Of a stretch of 64,000 bases of DNA, positions 43,052 to 52,675 are shown piece after piece. Where the stretch lies: positions 4,104,501 through 4,168,500 of the forward strand of contig NZ_CP108882.1 of the NCBI RefSeq assembly GCF_036347055.1, given 5' to 3'. How positions within the stretch are numbered: the first letter of the stretch is position 1; every line of letters begins with the position of its first letter. The DNA is from Streptomyces sp. NBC_00820. GTDB lineage: Bacteria > Actinomycetota > Actinomycetes > Streptomycetales > Streptomycetaceae. Both the position numbers and the translations under genes were made by a program. A model generated the notes under the pieces. It saw nothing but the letters and a program-made list of their open reading frames with translations. It was not told where the DNA came from and searched no databases.

Positions 43052-46000
43052 TCAGCGCGCCCCCACCAGCGACTCCGCCTCCGCCTCCCGCCGCGCCATC
43101 GCGCGCAGCGGGCCGTCCACGGCGACCAGCTCCGCGTACGGGCCCCGCTGCACCACCCGGCCGTCGTCGAGGACGACCACCTCGTCGACGGCGTCGAGCC
43201 CCGCGAGCCGGTGCGTGATCAGCAGCGTCGTACGGCCTTCGGTGGCGGCCAGCAGATCCGCGGTGAGCGCGTCGGCCGTCGGCAGATCGAGGTGCTCGGC
43301 GGGCTCGTCCAGGACGAGCACGGGGAAGTCGGCGAGGAGCGCGCGGGCCAGCGCGAGGCGCTGACGCTGCCCGCCGGAGAGCCGGGCGCCGTGCTCGCCG
43401 ACGTGCGTGTCCAGCCCGTCGGGCAGGGTCTCCACCCAGTCCAGCAGCCGGGCCCGGGTCAGCGCGTCCCGCAGCTCGGCGTCGGTGGCGTCCCTCCGGG
43501 CGAGCAGCAGGTTCTCCCGCACGGTGCTGTCGAAGAGGTGCGCGTCCTGGGCGCACAGGCCGACCAGCCGTCGTACGTCGTCGCCGTCCAGCGTGTTCGC
43601 CTCCACCCCGGCGAGCGTGTAGCTGCCCGCCCGCGCGTCGAGGAACCGCAGCAGCACCTGGGCGAGGGTCGTCTTGCCCGAGCCGGACGGTCCGACCACG
43701 GCGATCCGGCGGCCCTGTTCCAGGGTGAGGTCGAGTCCGGTGAGCGCGTCGCGGTGCTGTCCGTCGTGCCGGGCGGCCAGGTCCCGGACCACGAGCGGGA
43801 AGGGCGCGGCGGGCGCCTGCTGGGGCTGCGCCGGCTCCTGCACGGGATCGGGGGCGTCCAGGACCTCGTACACCCGCTCCGCGCTGCGCCCCACCCGCTG
43901 GCGGTACCGCACGGCGAGCGGCATCCCCAGGACGGCCTCGAAGGCGGCCAGCGGGGTGAGGACGACCACGGCCATCAGCACGCCGCCGAGCCGGCCCTCG
44001 GCCACCGCGTGCGCGCCGAGCAGCGCGGTGGCGGTGACGGTGAGGCCGCAGATCAGGGCGGTCAGACCGTCACCGATCCCGGTGACGGCGGCCGCGCGCG
44101 AGGCGATCCGGGTGAGCGTGCCGTCGGCCTTACGAGCGGCGGCGGTACGGGCGGGCAGGGCACCGGCGACGGTCAGCTCGGCGTTGCCGGTGAGCAGGTC
44201 GGTCACCCGGGTCGCGAGCACGCCCCGCGCGGGCGCCAGCCGCCGTTCGGTGCGCCGGGCCACGGCACCGGTGAGCAGCGGGACGCCGACACCGGCCGCG
44301 AAGAGGCCCGCCGCGAGTGCGGCCCCGGCCTCGGGCAGCAGCCAGGCCGTGAAGCCGACCGAGCCGGCGGAGACGACCGCCGCGACACCGGCGGGCAGCA
44401 GCCAGCGCAGCCAGTAGTCCTGGAAGGCGTCCACGTCGGCGACCAGTCGGGTGAGCAGATCGCCGCGCCGGGTGGCCCGCAGGCCGGCGGGGGCCAGCCG
44501 CTCCAGTCGCCGGTAGACGGCGACCCTGGTGTCGGCCAGCATCCGCAGCACGGCGTCGTGCGACACCAGCCGCTCGACGTACCGGAAGACGGCCCGCCCG
44601 ATGCCGAAGGTCCGGGTCGCCGTCACGGCCACCATCAGATACAGCACCGGCGGCTCCTGCGAGGCCCGCGAGATGAGCCATCCGGAGGTCGCCATCAGCC
44701 CGACGGCGCAGCCGAGCGCCAGGCTGCCGAGCAGCAGCGCCAGGAGGAGCCGGCCGCGCCGGGGCCTGCCCAGTGCCCGCACGCGTGCCAGAACGCGCCT
44801 CTGGGAGGCGCCGGGGCCCGTCTCGGGCTCGGCCTCGGCCTCCCGTCGGGTCCGGGCCGGGGGTGCCGCGTCGAGGGGCTCGGCGTGCGTCGCGTCGGCC
44901 ACGGGTGCGGCGGGTTCGGGGACGAGGATGTCGGCGCCGGGGACCGGTGAGCCGGCCGCGAGGACATCGCCCGCCGTGGCGGCCACCGGCTCGGCGACGA
45001 GGTCGTCGGCGTCGGCAGTCGTCAGCTCGGCGGCGGACTCCTCGGCGAGATGCAGCCGCACCACCCGGTCCGCGACCTCCAGCAGGGCCGGCCGGTGCAC
45101 CACGAGCAGCACGGTGCGGCCCACGGCCAGGCGCCGTACGGCGGCCACGACCTCGGCCTCCGTCGCCCCGTCCAGGGCGGCCGTCGGCTCGTCCAGCAGG
45201 AGGACCGGCCGGTCCGCGAGGAAGGCCCGGGCCAGTGCCAGCCGCTGCCGCTGTCCGGCGGACAGTCCGGCTCCGTCCTCCCCGAGCGCCGTGGCGGCGC
45301 CCTCGGGGAGTGCGTCCACGAACTCCAGCGCGCCCGCGTCCCGCAGTGCCTGGCGTACGGCGGTGTCGTCGGCGTCGGGCCGGGCCAGCCGGACGTTCTC
45401 CGCGATGGTGCCGGCGAACAGGTGCGGGCGCTGCGGCACCCAGGCGATCCGGGAGCGCCACTGCTGGAGGTCGAGTCCGGCGAGATCGGCTCCCCCGATC
45501 AGCACCCGGCCCTCGGTGGGCTGCACGAAGCCGAGGAGCACGCTGAGCAGCGTCGACTTGCCCGCGCCGCTGGGCCCGACCAGGGCCACGGTCTCGCCCG
45601 GCTCGACGGTGAAGGACGCGTCGGTCACGGCATTCGCCGACCGGCCCGGGTAGCGGACCGTCACCCCGTCGAAGGCGAGCGCGCCCGCGGGGACCGCGGC
45701 GGTGCCGGACGCCGGGACCGGCGTCTCCAGCACGGCGAAGATCTCCTCGGCCGCGGCCAGGCCCTCCGCCGCCGCGTGGTACTGCGCGCCCACCTGTCGC
45801 AGCGGCAGATAGGCCTCCGGTGCCAGCACCAGGATGACCAGGCCGATGTACAGGTCCATGTCGCCGTTCACAAGGCGCATGCCGATGGTCACGGCGACCA
45901 GGGCGACCGACAGCGTGGCCAGGAGTTCCAGGGCGAAGGAGGAGAGGAAGGCGATCCGCAGGGTCTTCAGGGTGGCCTGGCGGTACTCGCTGGTGATCTT

Positions 46001-46672
46001 GCGGATGGACTCGGCCTGCGCCTTGGCCCGGCCGAACACCTTCAGCGTGGGCAGTCCCGCGACCACGTCCAGGAAGTGACCGGAGAGCCGGGACAGCAGT
46101 TCCCACTGCCGGTCCATCCGGGCCTGGGTGGCCCAGCCGATCAGCATCATGAAGATGGGGATGAGCGGCAGGGTGATGACGATGATCGCCGCCGACACCC
46201 AGTCCTCGGTGACGATCCGCGCCAGTACGGCCACCGGGACGACCACCGCGAGCCCCAGTTGCGGGAGGTAACGCGAGAAGTAGTCGTCGAGGGCGTCGAC
46301 ACCGCGCGTGGCCAGGGTGACCAGCGAGCCGGTCCGCTGCCCGCTCAGCCATCCGGGACCGAGTGCCGCCGCCCGGTCGAGCAGCCGCTCTCTCAGCTCG
46401 GCCTTCACCGCCGCGCTGGCCCGGTGGGCCGCGAGCTCCGTGAGCCAGGAGACCAGTGCCCGGCCGCATGCGACGGCCGCCAGCAGCAACAGGGGAGTGG
46501 CGAGGTCACCAGCGGACTTGCCGTGCTGGAAGGCCCCGACCACCACCTCGGCGATGAGCATCGCCTGGGCGATCACCAGGAGAGCGCCGAGTCCACCCAA
46601 GGCAATGACTGCCATGAGGAAGAGGCGCGTGGCGCCGGCGTATCGCATCAGGCGGGGATCGATCGGTTTCAC
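43052..46672 (-). CDS. cydCD: CydDC heterodimeric ABC transporter fused in one chain
   Basis: Encodes 1206 residues from a GTG (VKPIDPRL). It contains two full ABC exporters in tandem. The CydD-like half has six helices, then GPSGAGKST, LSAGQRQRLALARAF and VLLLDEPTAALD; an Asp/Glu/Ala/Pro linker follows near 600-660. The CydC-like half has GPSGSGKTT, LSGGQRQRLALARAL and VLVLDEPAEHLD. CydDC exports cysteine/glutathione and is required to assemble cytochrome bd. The fused form is the actinobacterial norm. The start is uncertain: an ATG at 46690 or 46717 is possible, and the chosen GTG lies inside a parS site. Confidence 0.93.
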   Translation of the reverse strand: MKPIDPRLMRYAGATRLFLMAVIALGGLGALLVIAQAMLIAEVVVGAFQHGKSAGDLATPLLLLAAVACGRALVSWLTELAAHRASAAVKAELRERLLDRAAALGPGWLSGQRTGSLVTLATRGVDALDDYFSRYLPQLGLAVVVPVAVLARIVTEDWVSAAIIVITLPLIPIFMMLIGWATQARMDRQWELLSRLSGHFLDVVAGLPTLKVFGRAKAQAESIRKITSEYRQATLKTLRIAFLSSFALELLATLSVALVAVTIGMRLVNGDMDLYIGLVILVLAPEAYLPLRQVGAQYHAAAEGLAAAEEIFAVLETPVPASGTAAVPAGALAFDGVTVRYPGRSANAVTDASFTVEPGETVALVGPSGAGKSTLLSVLLGFVQPTEGRVLIGGADLAGLDLQQWRSRIAWVPQRPHLFAGTIAENVRLARPDADDTAVRQALRDAGALEFVDALPEGAATALGEDGAGLSAGQRQRLALARAFLADRPVLLLDEPTAALDGATEAEVVAAVRRLAVGRTVLLVVHRPALLEVADRVVRLHLAEESAAELTTADADDLVAEPVAATAGDVLAAGSPVPGADILVPEPAAPVADATHAEPLDAAPPARTRREAEAEPETGPGASQRRVLARVRALGRPRRGRLLLALLLGSLALGCAVGLMATSGWLISRASQEPPVLYLMVAVTATRTFGIGRAVFRYVERLVSHDAVLRMLADTRVAVYRRLERLAPAGLRATRRGDLLTRLVADVDAFQDYWLRWLLPAGVAAVVSAGSVGFTAWLLPEAGAALAAGLFAAGVGVPLLTGAVARRTERRLAPARGVLATRVTDLLTGNAELTVAGALPARTAAARKADGTLTRIASRAAAVTGIGDGLTALICGLTVTATALLGAHAVAEGRLGGVLMAVVVLTPLAAFEAVLGMPLAVRYRQRVGRSAERVYEVLDAPDPVQEPAQPQQAPAAPFPLVVRDLAARHDGQHRDALTGLDLTLEQGRRIAVVGPSGSGKTTLAQVLLRFLDARAGSYTLAGVEANTLDGDDVRRLVGLCAQDAHLFDSTVRENLLLARRDATDAELRDALTRARLLDWVETLPDGLDTHVGEHGARLSGGQRQRLALARALLADFPVLVLDEPAEHLDLPTADALTADLLAATEGRTTLLITHRLAGLDAVDEVVVLDDGRVVQRGPYAELVAVDGPLRAMARREAEAESLVGAR

Positions 46673-46679
46673 GTGAAAC
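46666..46679. promoter_or_regulatory. parS: parS site (ParB binding), exact consensus
   Basis: GTTTCACGTGAAAC is the exact palindromic Streptomyces ParB site. It covers the likely GTG start codon of cydCD, reading FHVK in the gene's frame. Origin-proximal copies of this sequence nucleate the segregation complex. Confidence 0.9.
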
Positions 46680-46701
46680 GTGTCTTTCATCCCGAGGGTG
46701 T

Positions 46702-46715
46702 GTTTCACGTGAAAC
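46702..46715. promoter_or_regulatory. parS: second exact parS site
   Basis: A further GTTTCACGTGAAAC begins 36 bp from the first. Both lie between the cydB stop and the cydCD start region, about 3.5 helical turns apart. Confidence 0.9.
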
Positions 46716-46730
46716 ATACCCTTGAGAGGC

Positions 46731-47735
46731 TCAGTGTGCGGCTTCGGCGATGTGCTGGGTCCCAATGCGCTTACGGAACACCCAGTAGGTCCAACCCTGA
46801 TAGAGCAGGACGATCGGCGTGGCGATCACGGCGCACCAGGTCATGATCCTCAGGGTGTACGGACTCGATGCGGCGTTGGTCACGGTCAGGCTCCAGGCCC
46901 CGTCGAGCGTGGAGGGCATGACGTTCGGGAAGAGCGACAGGAAGAGCATCGTCACCGTGGCCGCGACGGTCACACCGGACAGGGCGAACGCCCATCCCTC
47001 ACGCCCCACCCTGGTGAATACCAGCGCGGCAACCAACGCGGCCACCGCGACGATCAGGGCCACCAGGCTCTCCCCGTCCCCGCTGTGGGCCTGCGTCCAC
47101 AGCAGGAAGCCGAGCACCACCACGACGGTGACGAGACCGACCCGCAGCGCCAGCTTCCGTGCCCGCAGGCGGATGTCCCCGGCGGTCTTGAGCCCGGCGA
47201 ACACCGCCCCGTGGAAGGTGAACAGCGTGAGCGTCGCCAGGCCGCCGAGCAGGGCGTAGGGGTTCAGCAGGTCCCCGAGACCGCCGGCGTACTCGAAGTG
47301 CCGGTCGATCTTCACGCCCCGCACGACGTTCCCGAAGATCACGCCCCACAGGAACGCCGGGACCAGCGAGGTCCAGAAGATCGCGGCTTCCCAGTTGCGC
47401 TGCCAGTTCTCCTCGGGCCGCTTGGCCCGGTACTCGAAGGCCACGCCCCGCACGATCAGGCAGACCAGGATGGCCAGCAGCGGCAGGTAGAAGCCGGAGA
47501 ACAGGGTGGCGTACCACTCCGGGAAGGCGGCGAAGGTCCCGCCGGCCGCCGAAAGCAGCCAGACCTCGTTGCCGTCCCAGACGGGTCCGATCGTGTTGAT
47601 CAGCACACGCCGCTCGGGCCGGTTCCGGGCCAGCAGCTTGGTGAGAACGCCGATACCGAAGTCGAAGCCCTCCAGGAAGAAGTAACCGGTCCACAGGACG
47701 GCGATCAGGACGAACCAGACGTCGTGAAGTTGCAT
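46731..47735 (-). CDS. cydB: cytochrome bd oxidase subunit II
   Basis: Encodes 334 residues with about nine membrane helices. The N-terminal MQLHDVWFVLIAVLWTGYFFLEGFDFG and GPVWDGNEVWLL are strongly characteristic of CydB. Together with CydA it forms the high-affinity quinol oxidase used at low oxygen. It lies 15 bp after cydA, and cydCD follows after a short parS-bearing gap, so the three form an operon. Confidence 0.97.
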   Translation of the reverse strand: MQLHDVWFVLIAVLWTGYFFLEGFDFGIGVLTKLLARNRPERRVLINTIGPVWDGNEVWLLSAAGGTFAAFPEWYATLFSGFYLPLLAILVCLIVRGVAFEYRAKRPEENWQRNWEAAIFWTSLVPAFLWGVIFGNVVRGVKIDRHFEYAGGLGDLLNPYALLGGLATLTLFTFHGAVFAGLKTAGDIRLRARKLALRVGLVTVVVVLGFLLWTQAHSGDGESLVALIVAVAALVAALVFTRVGREGWAFALSGVTVAATVTMLFLSLFPNVMPSTLDGAWSLTVTNAASSPYTLRIMTWCAVIATPIVLLYQGWTYWVFRKRIGTQHIAEAAH

Positions 47736-47750
47736 GGCTGTTCCCTCGGC

Positions 47751-49259
47751 CTAGTAGGAGAAGGCCATCGGCTTGTCGGCGTCCCGCAGGTCGCCACCGA
47801 TCTTCGTGGGCGGGTTGAGGTCGTCCTCGGTCAGCTCGGGCGGGCCGGCCTTGACGTACTTCACGAGCAGCCTGACCTCGATCACGGCGAGGACCGCGTA
47901 CAGCGCGGTGAAGACGATCAGCGAGGTGAGGATCTCGCCCTGGGAGACACCGGGGGAGACCGCGTCCCGGGTCCGCAGGACGCCGTAGACGGCCCAGGGC
48001 TGGCGGCCCGTCTCGGTGAATATCCAGCCCCAGGAGTTGGCGATCAGGGGGAAGGCAAGGGTCCACACCGCGATGCGCCAGAACCAGGGGGTCAGCTTCG
48101 GGCCGAGCGTCCTGTTCTTGAACAGGACGAGATGGGGCACCTCGTCCTCGGCGACCCTCAACTGCTGCGGCAGCATGAACTTCTTGCGGGTCAGCCAGAG
48201 CCCGGCTATGCCGAGGGCGAAGGAGGCCATGCCGAAGCCGATCATCCAGCGGAAGCCCCAGAAGGCGACCGGGATGTTGGGCCGGTAGTCGCCGGGCCCG
48301 AACCGCTGCTGCTCCGCCTTGTTCACGTCGTTGATGCCAGGGACGTAGGAGGAGAAGTCGTCGTTGGCGAGGAAGGACAGCAGGCCCGGGACCTCGATCG
48401 CGACGGTGTTGTGTCCCCTGTCCACATCGCCGTAGGCGAAGACCGAGAACGGCGCCGGCTTCTGTCCGTCCCACAGCGCCTCGGCGGCCGCCATCTTCAT
48501 CGGCTGCTGACGGAACATGACCTTGCCGAGCACGTCCCCGCTGACGGCGGTGAGCAGACCGGCGATGACCACGGTCACCAGGCCGAGCCTCAGCGAGGTC
48601 TTCATCTCGCGGACGTGCTTCCTGCGGGCCAGGTGGTAGGCGGAGATGCCCACCATGAAGGCACCGCCGGTCAGGAAGGCCGCGGCGAGCGTGTGGAAGG
48701 CCTGGCTGAGCGCGGTGTTCTGGGTCAGCACCGCCCAGAAGTCGGTCAGTTCGGCACGCCCCCTCGCCTTGTCGATCCGGTAGCCGACGGGGTGCTGCAT
48801 CCAGGAGTTGGCCGCGAGGATGAAGTACGCCGACAGGATCGTGCCGAGGGAGACCATCCATATGCAGGCGAGGTGGATCCTCTTGGGCAGCTTGTCCCAG
48901 CCGAAGATCCACAGACCTATGAAGGTGGACTCGAAGAAGAAGGCGATCAGCGCCTCGAAGGCGAGCGGCGCGCCGAAGATGTCACCGACGAACCGTGAGT
49001 AGGCGGACCAGTTCATGCCGAACTGGAACTCCTGCACGATGCCGGTGACCACACCCATCGCGATGTTGATCAGGAAGAGCTTGCCCCAGAACTTCGTCGC
49101 CCTGAGGTACCGCTCCTTCTCCGTACGCACCCAGGCGGTCTGCAGGCCGGCCGTGAGGGCGGCCAGCGAGATCGTCAGGGGGACGAACAGGAAGTGATAG
49201 ACGGTGGTGATGCCGAACTGCCAGCGCGCCAGTGTCTCCGGCGCCAGAGCCAGTTCCAC
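47751..49259 (-). CDS. cydA: cytochrome bd oxidase subunit I
   Basis: Encodes 502 residues from a GTG with AAGGAG ten bases upstream. It carries the hemes b558, b595 and d, with a conserved N-terminal His in TTVYHFLFVPL. Features seen include QEFQFGMNWSAYSRFVGDIFGAPLAFE, the Q-loop region near WDGQKPAPF and the GWIFTETGRQPW segment. The Q-loop is short, as in actinobacterial and Bacillus types. It is the first gene of the cyd operon; the promoter probably lies at 49260-49418, where the sequence becomes AT-richer (GTGAAAGCGTTCACA). Confidence 0.97.
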   Translation of the reverse strand: MELALAPETLARWQFGITTVYHFLFVPLTISLAALTAGLQTAWVRTEKERYLRATKFWGKLFLINIAMGVVTGIVQEFQFGMNWSAYSRFVGDIFGAPLAFEALIAFFFESTFIGLWIFGWDKLPKRIHLACIWMVSLGTILSAYFILAANSWMQHPVGYRIDKARGRAELTDFWAVLTQNTALSQAFHTLAAAFLTGGAFMVGISAYHLARRKHVREMKTSLRLGLVTVVIAGLLTAVSGDVLGKVMFRQQPMKMAAAEALWDGQKPAPFSVFAYGDVDRGHNTVAIEVPGLLSFLANDDFSSYVPGINDVNKAEQQRFGPGDYRPNIPVAFWGFRWMIGFGMASFALGIAGLWLTRKKFMLPQQLRVAEDEVPHLVLFKNRTLGPKLTPWFWRIAVWTLAFPLIANSWGWIFTETGRQPWAVYGVLRTRDAVSPGVSQGEILTSLIVFTALYAVLAVIEVRLLVKYVKAGPPELTEDDLNPPTKIGGDLRDADKPMAFSY

Positions 49260-49418
49260 TTCGTCACTCTCCTTACTTCGCCGCAATACAGTGGCGTTTC
49301 GCCCCATGTGTCACGAAATGCACAGGGCAATCGGTCGAGCTTGTGAAAGCGTTCACATTCACAAGCCATTATGGCGCACAGGTATTCGGGGAGAGAAGGG
49401 GGGTCCACCAGGCAACGA

Positions 49419-49447
49419 GAAGGGCCCCGCTCAAGGCGGGGCCCTTC
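49419..49447 (-). terminator. terminator of the aminotransferase gene
   Basis: A perfect 12-bp stem (49419-49430 with 49436-49447) with loop TCAAG lies 35 bp after the stop of the minus-strand aminotransferase gene and insulates it from the cyd promoter. Confidence 0.85.
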
Positions 49448-49481
49448 GGCGTCAGTTCGGGACTCCTGGCGAGTCCCAGGC

Positions 49482-50561
49482 TCAGGCGTCCTTGCGGAAC
49501 GCCTCGGCGACCTTCAGGAAGATGTCGTTCCCCTCGGTCTCCCCGACCGTCACGCGCACGCCCTCACCCGCGAACGGCCGAACCACCACGCCATGCTCCT
49601 CACAGGCCTGCGCGAACGCGGCCGTACGCTCCCCCAGCCGCAGCCACACGAAGTTGGCCTGGGTCTCCGGCACCGTCCACCCCTGGGCCCGCAGCGTCTC
49701 GACCACGCGCTGACGCTCGCACACCAGCGAGCCCACCCGGCCCAGCAGTTCGTCCTCCGCCCGCAGCGAGGCGACCGCCGCCTCCTGCGCGAGCTGGCTG
49801 ACGCCGAACGGCACCGCCGTCTTGCGCAGCGCCGCGGCCACCGGCTCATGGGCGATCGCGAAACCGACCCGCAGCCCGGCCAGGCCGTACGCCTTGGAGA
49901 AGGTGCGCAGCACGCACACGTTCGGCCGCGTCCGGTACAGCTCGACGCCGTCGGGCACCTCGGGGTCGCGGATGAACTCCCGGTAGGCCTCGTCCAGCAC
50001 CACCAGCACGTCCTTCGGAACCCGGTCCAGGAACCGCTCCAGCTCCGCCCGCCGCACCACCGTGCCGGTCGGGTTGTTGGGGTTGCACACGAAGATCAGG
50101 CGCGTCCGGTCGGTGATCGCGTCCGCCATCGCGTCCAGGTCGTGCACGTCGCCCGCCGTCAGCGGCACCCGTACCGACCGCGCGCCGCTGATCTGCGTGA
50201 TGATCGGATAAGCCTCGAAGGACCGCCAGGCGTAGATCACCTCGTCGCCCGGCCCGCTGGTGGCCTGCACGAGCTGCTGGGCCACGCCCACCGAGCCGGT
50301 GCCGGTGGCCAGGTGCGAGAGCGGGACACCGAAGCGGTCCGACAGCTCCTCCATCAGCCCGGAGCAGGCCATGTCCGGGTAGCGGTTGAAGTCGCCGGCG
50401 GCGGCCATGACGCTTTCCATCACGCCCGGCAGCGGGGGGTAGGGGTTCTCGTTGGAGGACAGCTTGTAGGCGACCGGACCCTCGGCCGCGGCAGCCTTGC
50501 CCGGCTTGTAGGTGGGAATACCCTCCAGCTCCGCGCGCAGCTTGGGGTTCGTCTCGCTCAC
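49482..50561 (-). CDS. HisC-like PLP-dependent aminotransferase (aromatic/histidinol-phosphate)
   Basis: Encodes 359 residues from a GTG. It is a fold-type I aminotransferase: [12 protein letters not shown] at the N-terminus, NPNNPTG near 160, the lysine-bearing [17 protein letters not shown] and an Arg near the C-terminus for the carboxylate. Isolated HisC paralogues outside his operons in actinobacteria are often annotated as phenylalanine aminotransferase (Pat). It could therefore make phenylalanine or tyrosine rather than histidinol phosphate. It is divergent from the LacI regulator. Confidence 0.93.
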   Translation of the reverse strand: MSETNPKLRAELEGIPTYKPGKAAAAEGPVAYKLSSNENPYPPLPGVMESVMAAAGDFNRYPDMACSGLMEELSDRFGVPLSHLATGTGSVGVAQQLVQATSGPGDEVIYAWRSFEAYPIITQISGARSVRVPLTAGDVHDLDAMADAITDRTRLIFVCNPNNPTGTVVRRAELERFLDRVPKDVLVVLDEAYREFIRDPEVPDGVELYRTRPNVCVLRTFSKAYGLAGLRVGFAIAHEPVAAALRKTAVPFGVSQLAQEAAVASLRAEDELLGRVGSLVCERQRVVETLRAQGWTVPETQANFVWLRLGERTAAFAQACEEHGVVVRPFAGEGVRVTVGETEGNDIFLKVAEAFRKDA

Positions 50562-50996
50562 CGCAGTCCTCCTCGCGACAAGCCGGCGGACCGTCGACGC
50601 CGCCGGCTTCCTCCAATACTCCTCACCTTATGAGGATTCGGCGCGCTTGCGTACCTGCGCGAGGGGCGACAGCAGGCGGGCCTCGTCACGCCCTCGGGCA
50701 TCGGGGGCATCGCCGTACGAAGGCGTACGTATCGGGGGGCGCGCTCCACATATATCTATGCGCCGGTAGCTCGCGCCGTGGCGCGCATCCCTCGTGCAGG
50801 TGAGTTGAGACCTCTTCGAAACATCGGACACTTGGCAGGCCCATGCGCGCCGACGAGTCACGTACCACCTTCGATGCCACCAACTTCCTGGCATTCCAAG
50901 GCAGTTGATCCTTTATGATCATGCAGAAACGTGCCTGTCAACGCGTGCATATGCGTCCGCACTACCCCACCGCATGAGCCCTACTATCGGCTCGCC
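50562..50996. promoter_or_regulatory. divergent intergenic region, aminotransferase / LacI regulator
   Basis: A 435-bp spacer without a credible gene. Two AT-richer patches occur: CATATATCTATG near 50750 and a TGATC/GATCA inverted repeat at 50906-50921 with a six-base spacer. The latter lies 76 bp before the regulator and could be its operator. Confidence 0.4.
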
Positions 50997-52109
50997 ATGA
51001 CAGCAGCAGGGAAGCACCAGGTGAGCCGCGCGGAAACCTCACGTCGAGGCAGCCGGCCGGGCCGGGCGGGCATCAGAGACGTGGCCGCCGCCGCCGGCGT
51101 CTCCATCACGACCGTGTCCGATGCCCTCAACGGCAAAGGCAGGCTCCCGGACGCCACCCGGCGCCATGTCCGCGAGGTCGCCGACCGGCTGGGGTACCGC
51201 CCCTCGGCCGCCGCCCGTACCCTCCGTACCGGCAAGTCGGGCCTGATCGGCCTGACCGTGACGACGTACGGGGATGAACCTTTCACCTTCACCGAGTTCG
51301 CGTACTTCGCCGAGATGGCGCGGGCCGCCACCTCGGCCGCGCTCGCCCGCGGCTACGCGCTCGTCATCCTGCCCGCGACCTCCCGCCACGACGTGTGGTC
51401 GAACGTCGCCCTGGACGGCACCGTCGTCATCGACCCCTCCGACCAGGACCCGGTCGTCAGCGAACTGGTCCGGCAGGGCTTACCCGTCGTCTCCGACGGC
51501 CGCCCGGCCGGATCGCTCCCGGTCACCGCCTGGGTCGACAACGACCACGAGGCCGCCGTCCTCGGCATCCTCGACCACCTCGCCGACGCGGGCGCCCGCC
51601 GGATCGGCCTGCTCACGGGCACGACCACCGACACGTACACCCATCTGTCGACCACCGCCTACCTGCGCTGGTGCGAGCGGGTCGGCCAGGACCCGGTCTA
51701 CGAGGCCTACCCGGCGCACGACCCCTGTGCGGGCGCCGTCGCCGCCGACCGGCTGCTCGCCCGCCCGGACCGCCCCGACGCCGTCTACGGCCTGTTCGAT
51801 CCCAACGGCACCGACCTGCTCGCCGCCGCCCGCCGCTACGGCCTGCGCGTCCCGGACGACCTGCTCCTGGTGTGCTGCAGCGAGTCCACGGTGTACGCCA
51901 CCACCGAGCCGCCCATCACCACGCTCTCCCTGAAGCCCCGCCGTATCGGCACGGCGGTCGTGCAGCTCCTCATCGACGCGATCGAGAACGTCGATTCGGA
52001 CCAGCCGGTCGAGCAGGTGATGCCGACCGAGCTGATCGTGCGCACATCGTCCCAACGGCGCACGCAGCGCACGACGGTCAGCCCTCCGAGGGCGCCGGAA
52101 GGCGGATAG
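50997..52109 (+). CDS. LacI-family transcriptional regulator with TTA codon
   Basis: Encodes 370 residues. The LacI-type helix-turn-helix (IRDVAAAAGVSITTVSDALNGKGRLPDATR, about 26-55) and hinge helix (RPSAAARTLRTGKSG) are followed by a periplasmic-binding-like sensor domain with typical GLIGL, HLADAGARRIGLL and DAVYGLFD segments. The effector is unknown. Leu162 is encoded by TTA (51480-51482), so full translation should need bldA tRNA. No sugar gene is adjacent; the divergent aminotransferase is the only obvious local target. Confidence 0.92.
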   Translation: MTAAGKHQVSRAETSRRGSRPGRAGIRDVAAAAGVSITTVSDALNGKGRLPDATRRHVREVADRLGYRPSAAARTLRTGKSGLIGLTVTTYGDEPFTFTEFAYFAEMARAATSAALARGYALVILPATSRHDVWSNVALDGTVVIDPSDQDPVVSELVRQGLPVVSDGRPAGSLPVTAWVDNDHEAAVLGILDHLADAGARRIGLLTGTTTDTYTHLSTTAYLRWCERVGQDPVYEAYPAHDPCAGAVAADRLLARPDRPDAVYGLFDPNGTDLLAAARRYGLRVPDDLLLVCCSESTVYATTEPPITTLSLKPRRIGTAVVQLLIDAIENVDSDQPVEQVMPTELIVRTSSQRRTQRTTVSPPRAPEGG

Positions 52110-52675
52110 CGGGACCTGCCCGCTACGGGGAGCCGAGCCGCGGAGAGCCCAGCCGCGGGACGGCGAGCGCGCGCCGCGGCGGCACGGATCCGCTCGCAGC
52201 GGGCATCGGCAACGAGCACCAGTGCGCGACGCACGGGAGCGGCCCGGCTCGGCGGTCCCCGTTCGGCCGTGGCTCGGGCCCGAGCCGACCAGGCGCGGCT
52301 CGGCTCGGCGGTCCTTCGCCCCTGCGCGGGTGCGTGTCCTCCGCGCGGGCAGGGCCCACCGGCCCGGCGGGGAGGCACCGGGCGACGGTCTGTACGGCCT
52401 GAGTCACTCCTCGCACACCTGTGCAGACCTGTGTACACCGTCCAGCAGACCGGGTGACCGCCCCGGCGGGTGACCGAAGGGGTGAAGGACAGCTGGTCGA
52501 ACCCCTGCCCAAACGGGGCGAAAGCCGCGGTGAACAGGCACCTTGCGCCGATTCACCACCCCTGGGTCATCACACGGCGCGACGCGCATTCCTATGATGG
52601 GCGCACGACACCGCGGGCCGCTGCGACCAGGCAGTCCGAAGCGGTGCAGATGCGGCGCGATGGTGGAGGGGTCTG
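52110..52675. other. intergenic region, low-complexity
   Basis: About 570 bp with no convincing gene. The first half is a patchwork of short GC-rich direct repeats (GAGCCGAGCCGCGG-like near 52130, GGCTCGGCGGTCC near 52246 and 52300). The last about 120 bp are less biased and probably hold the phosphoesterase promoter. Confidence 0.45.
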
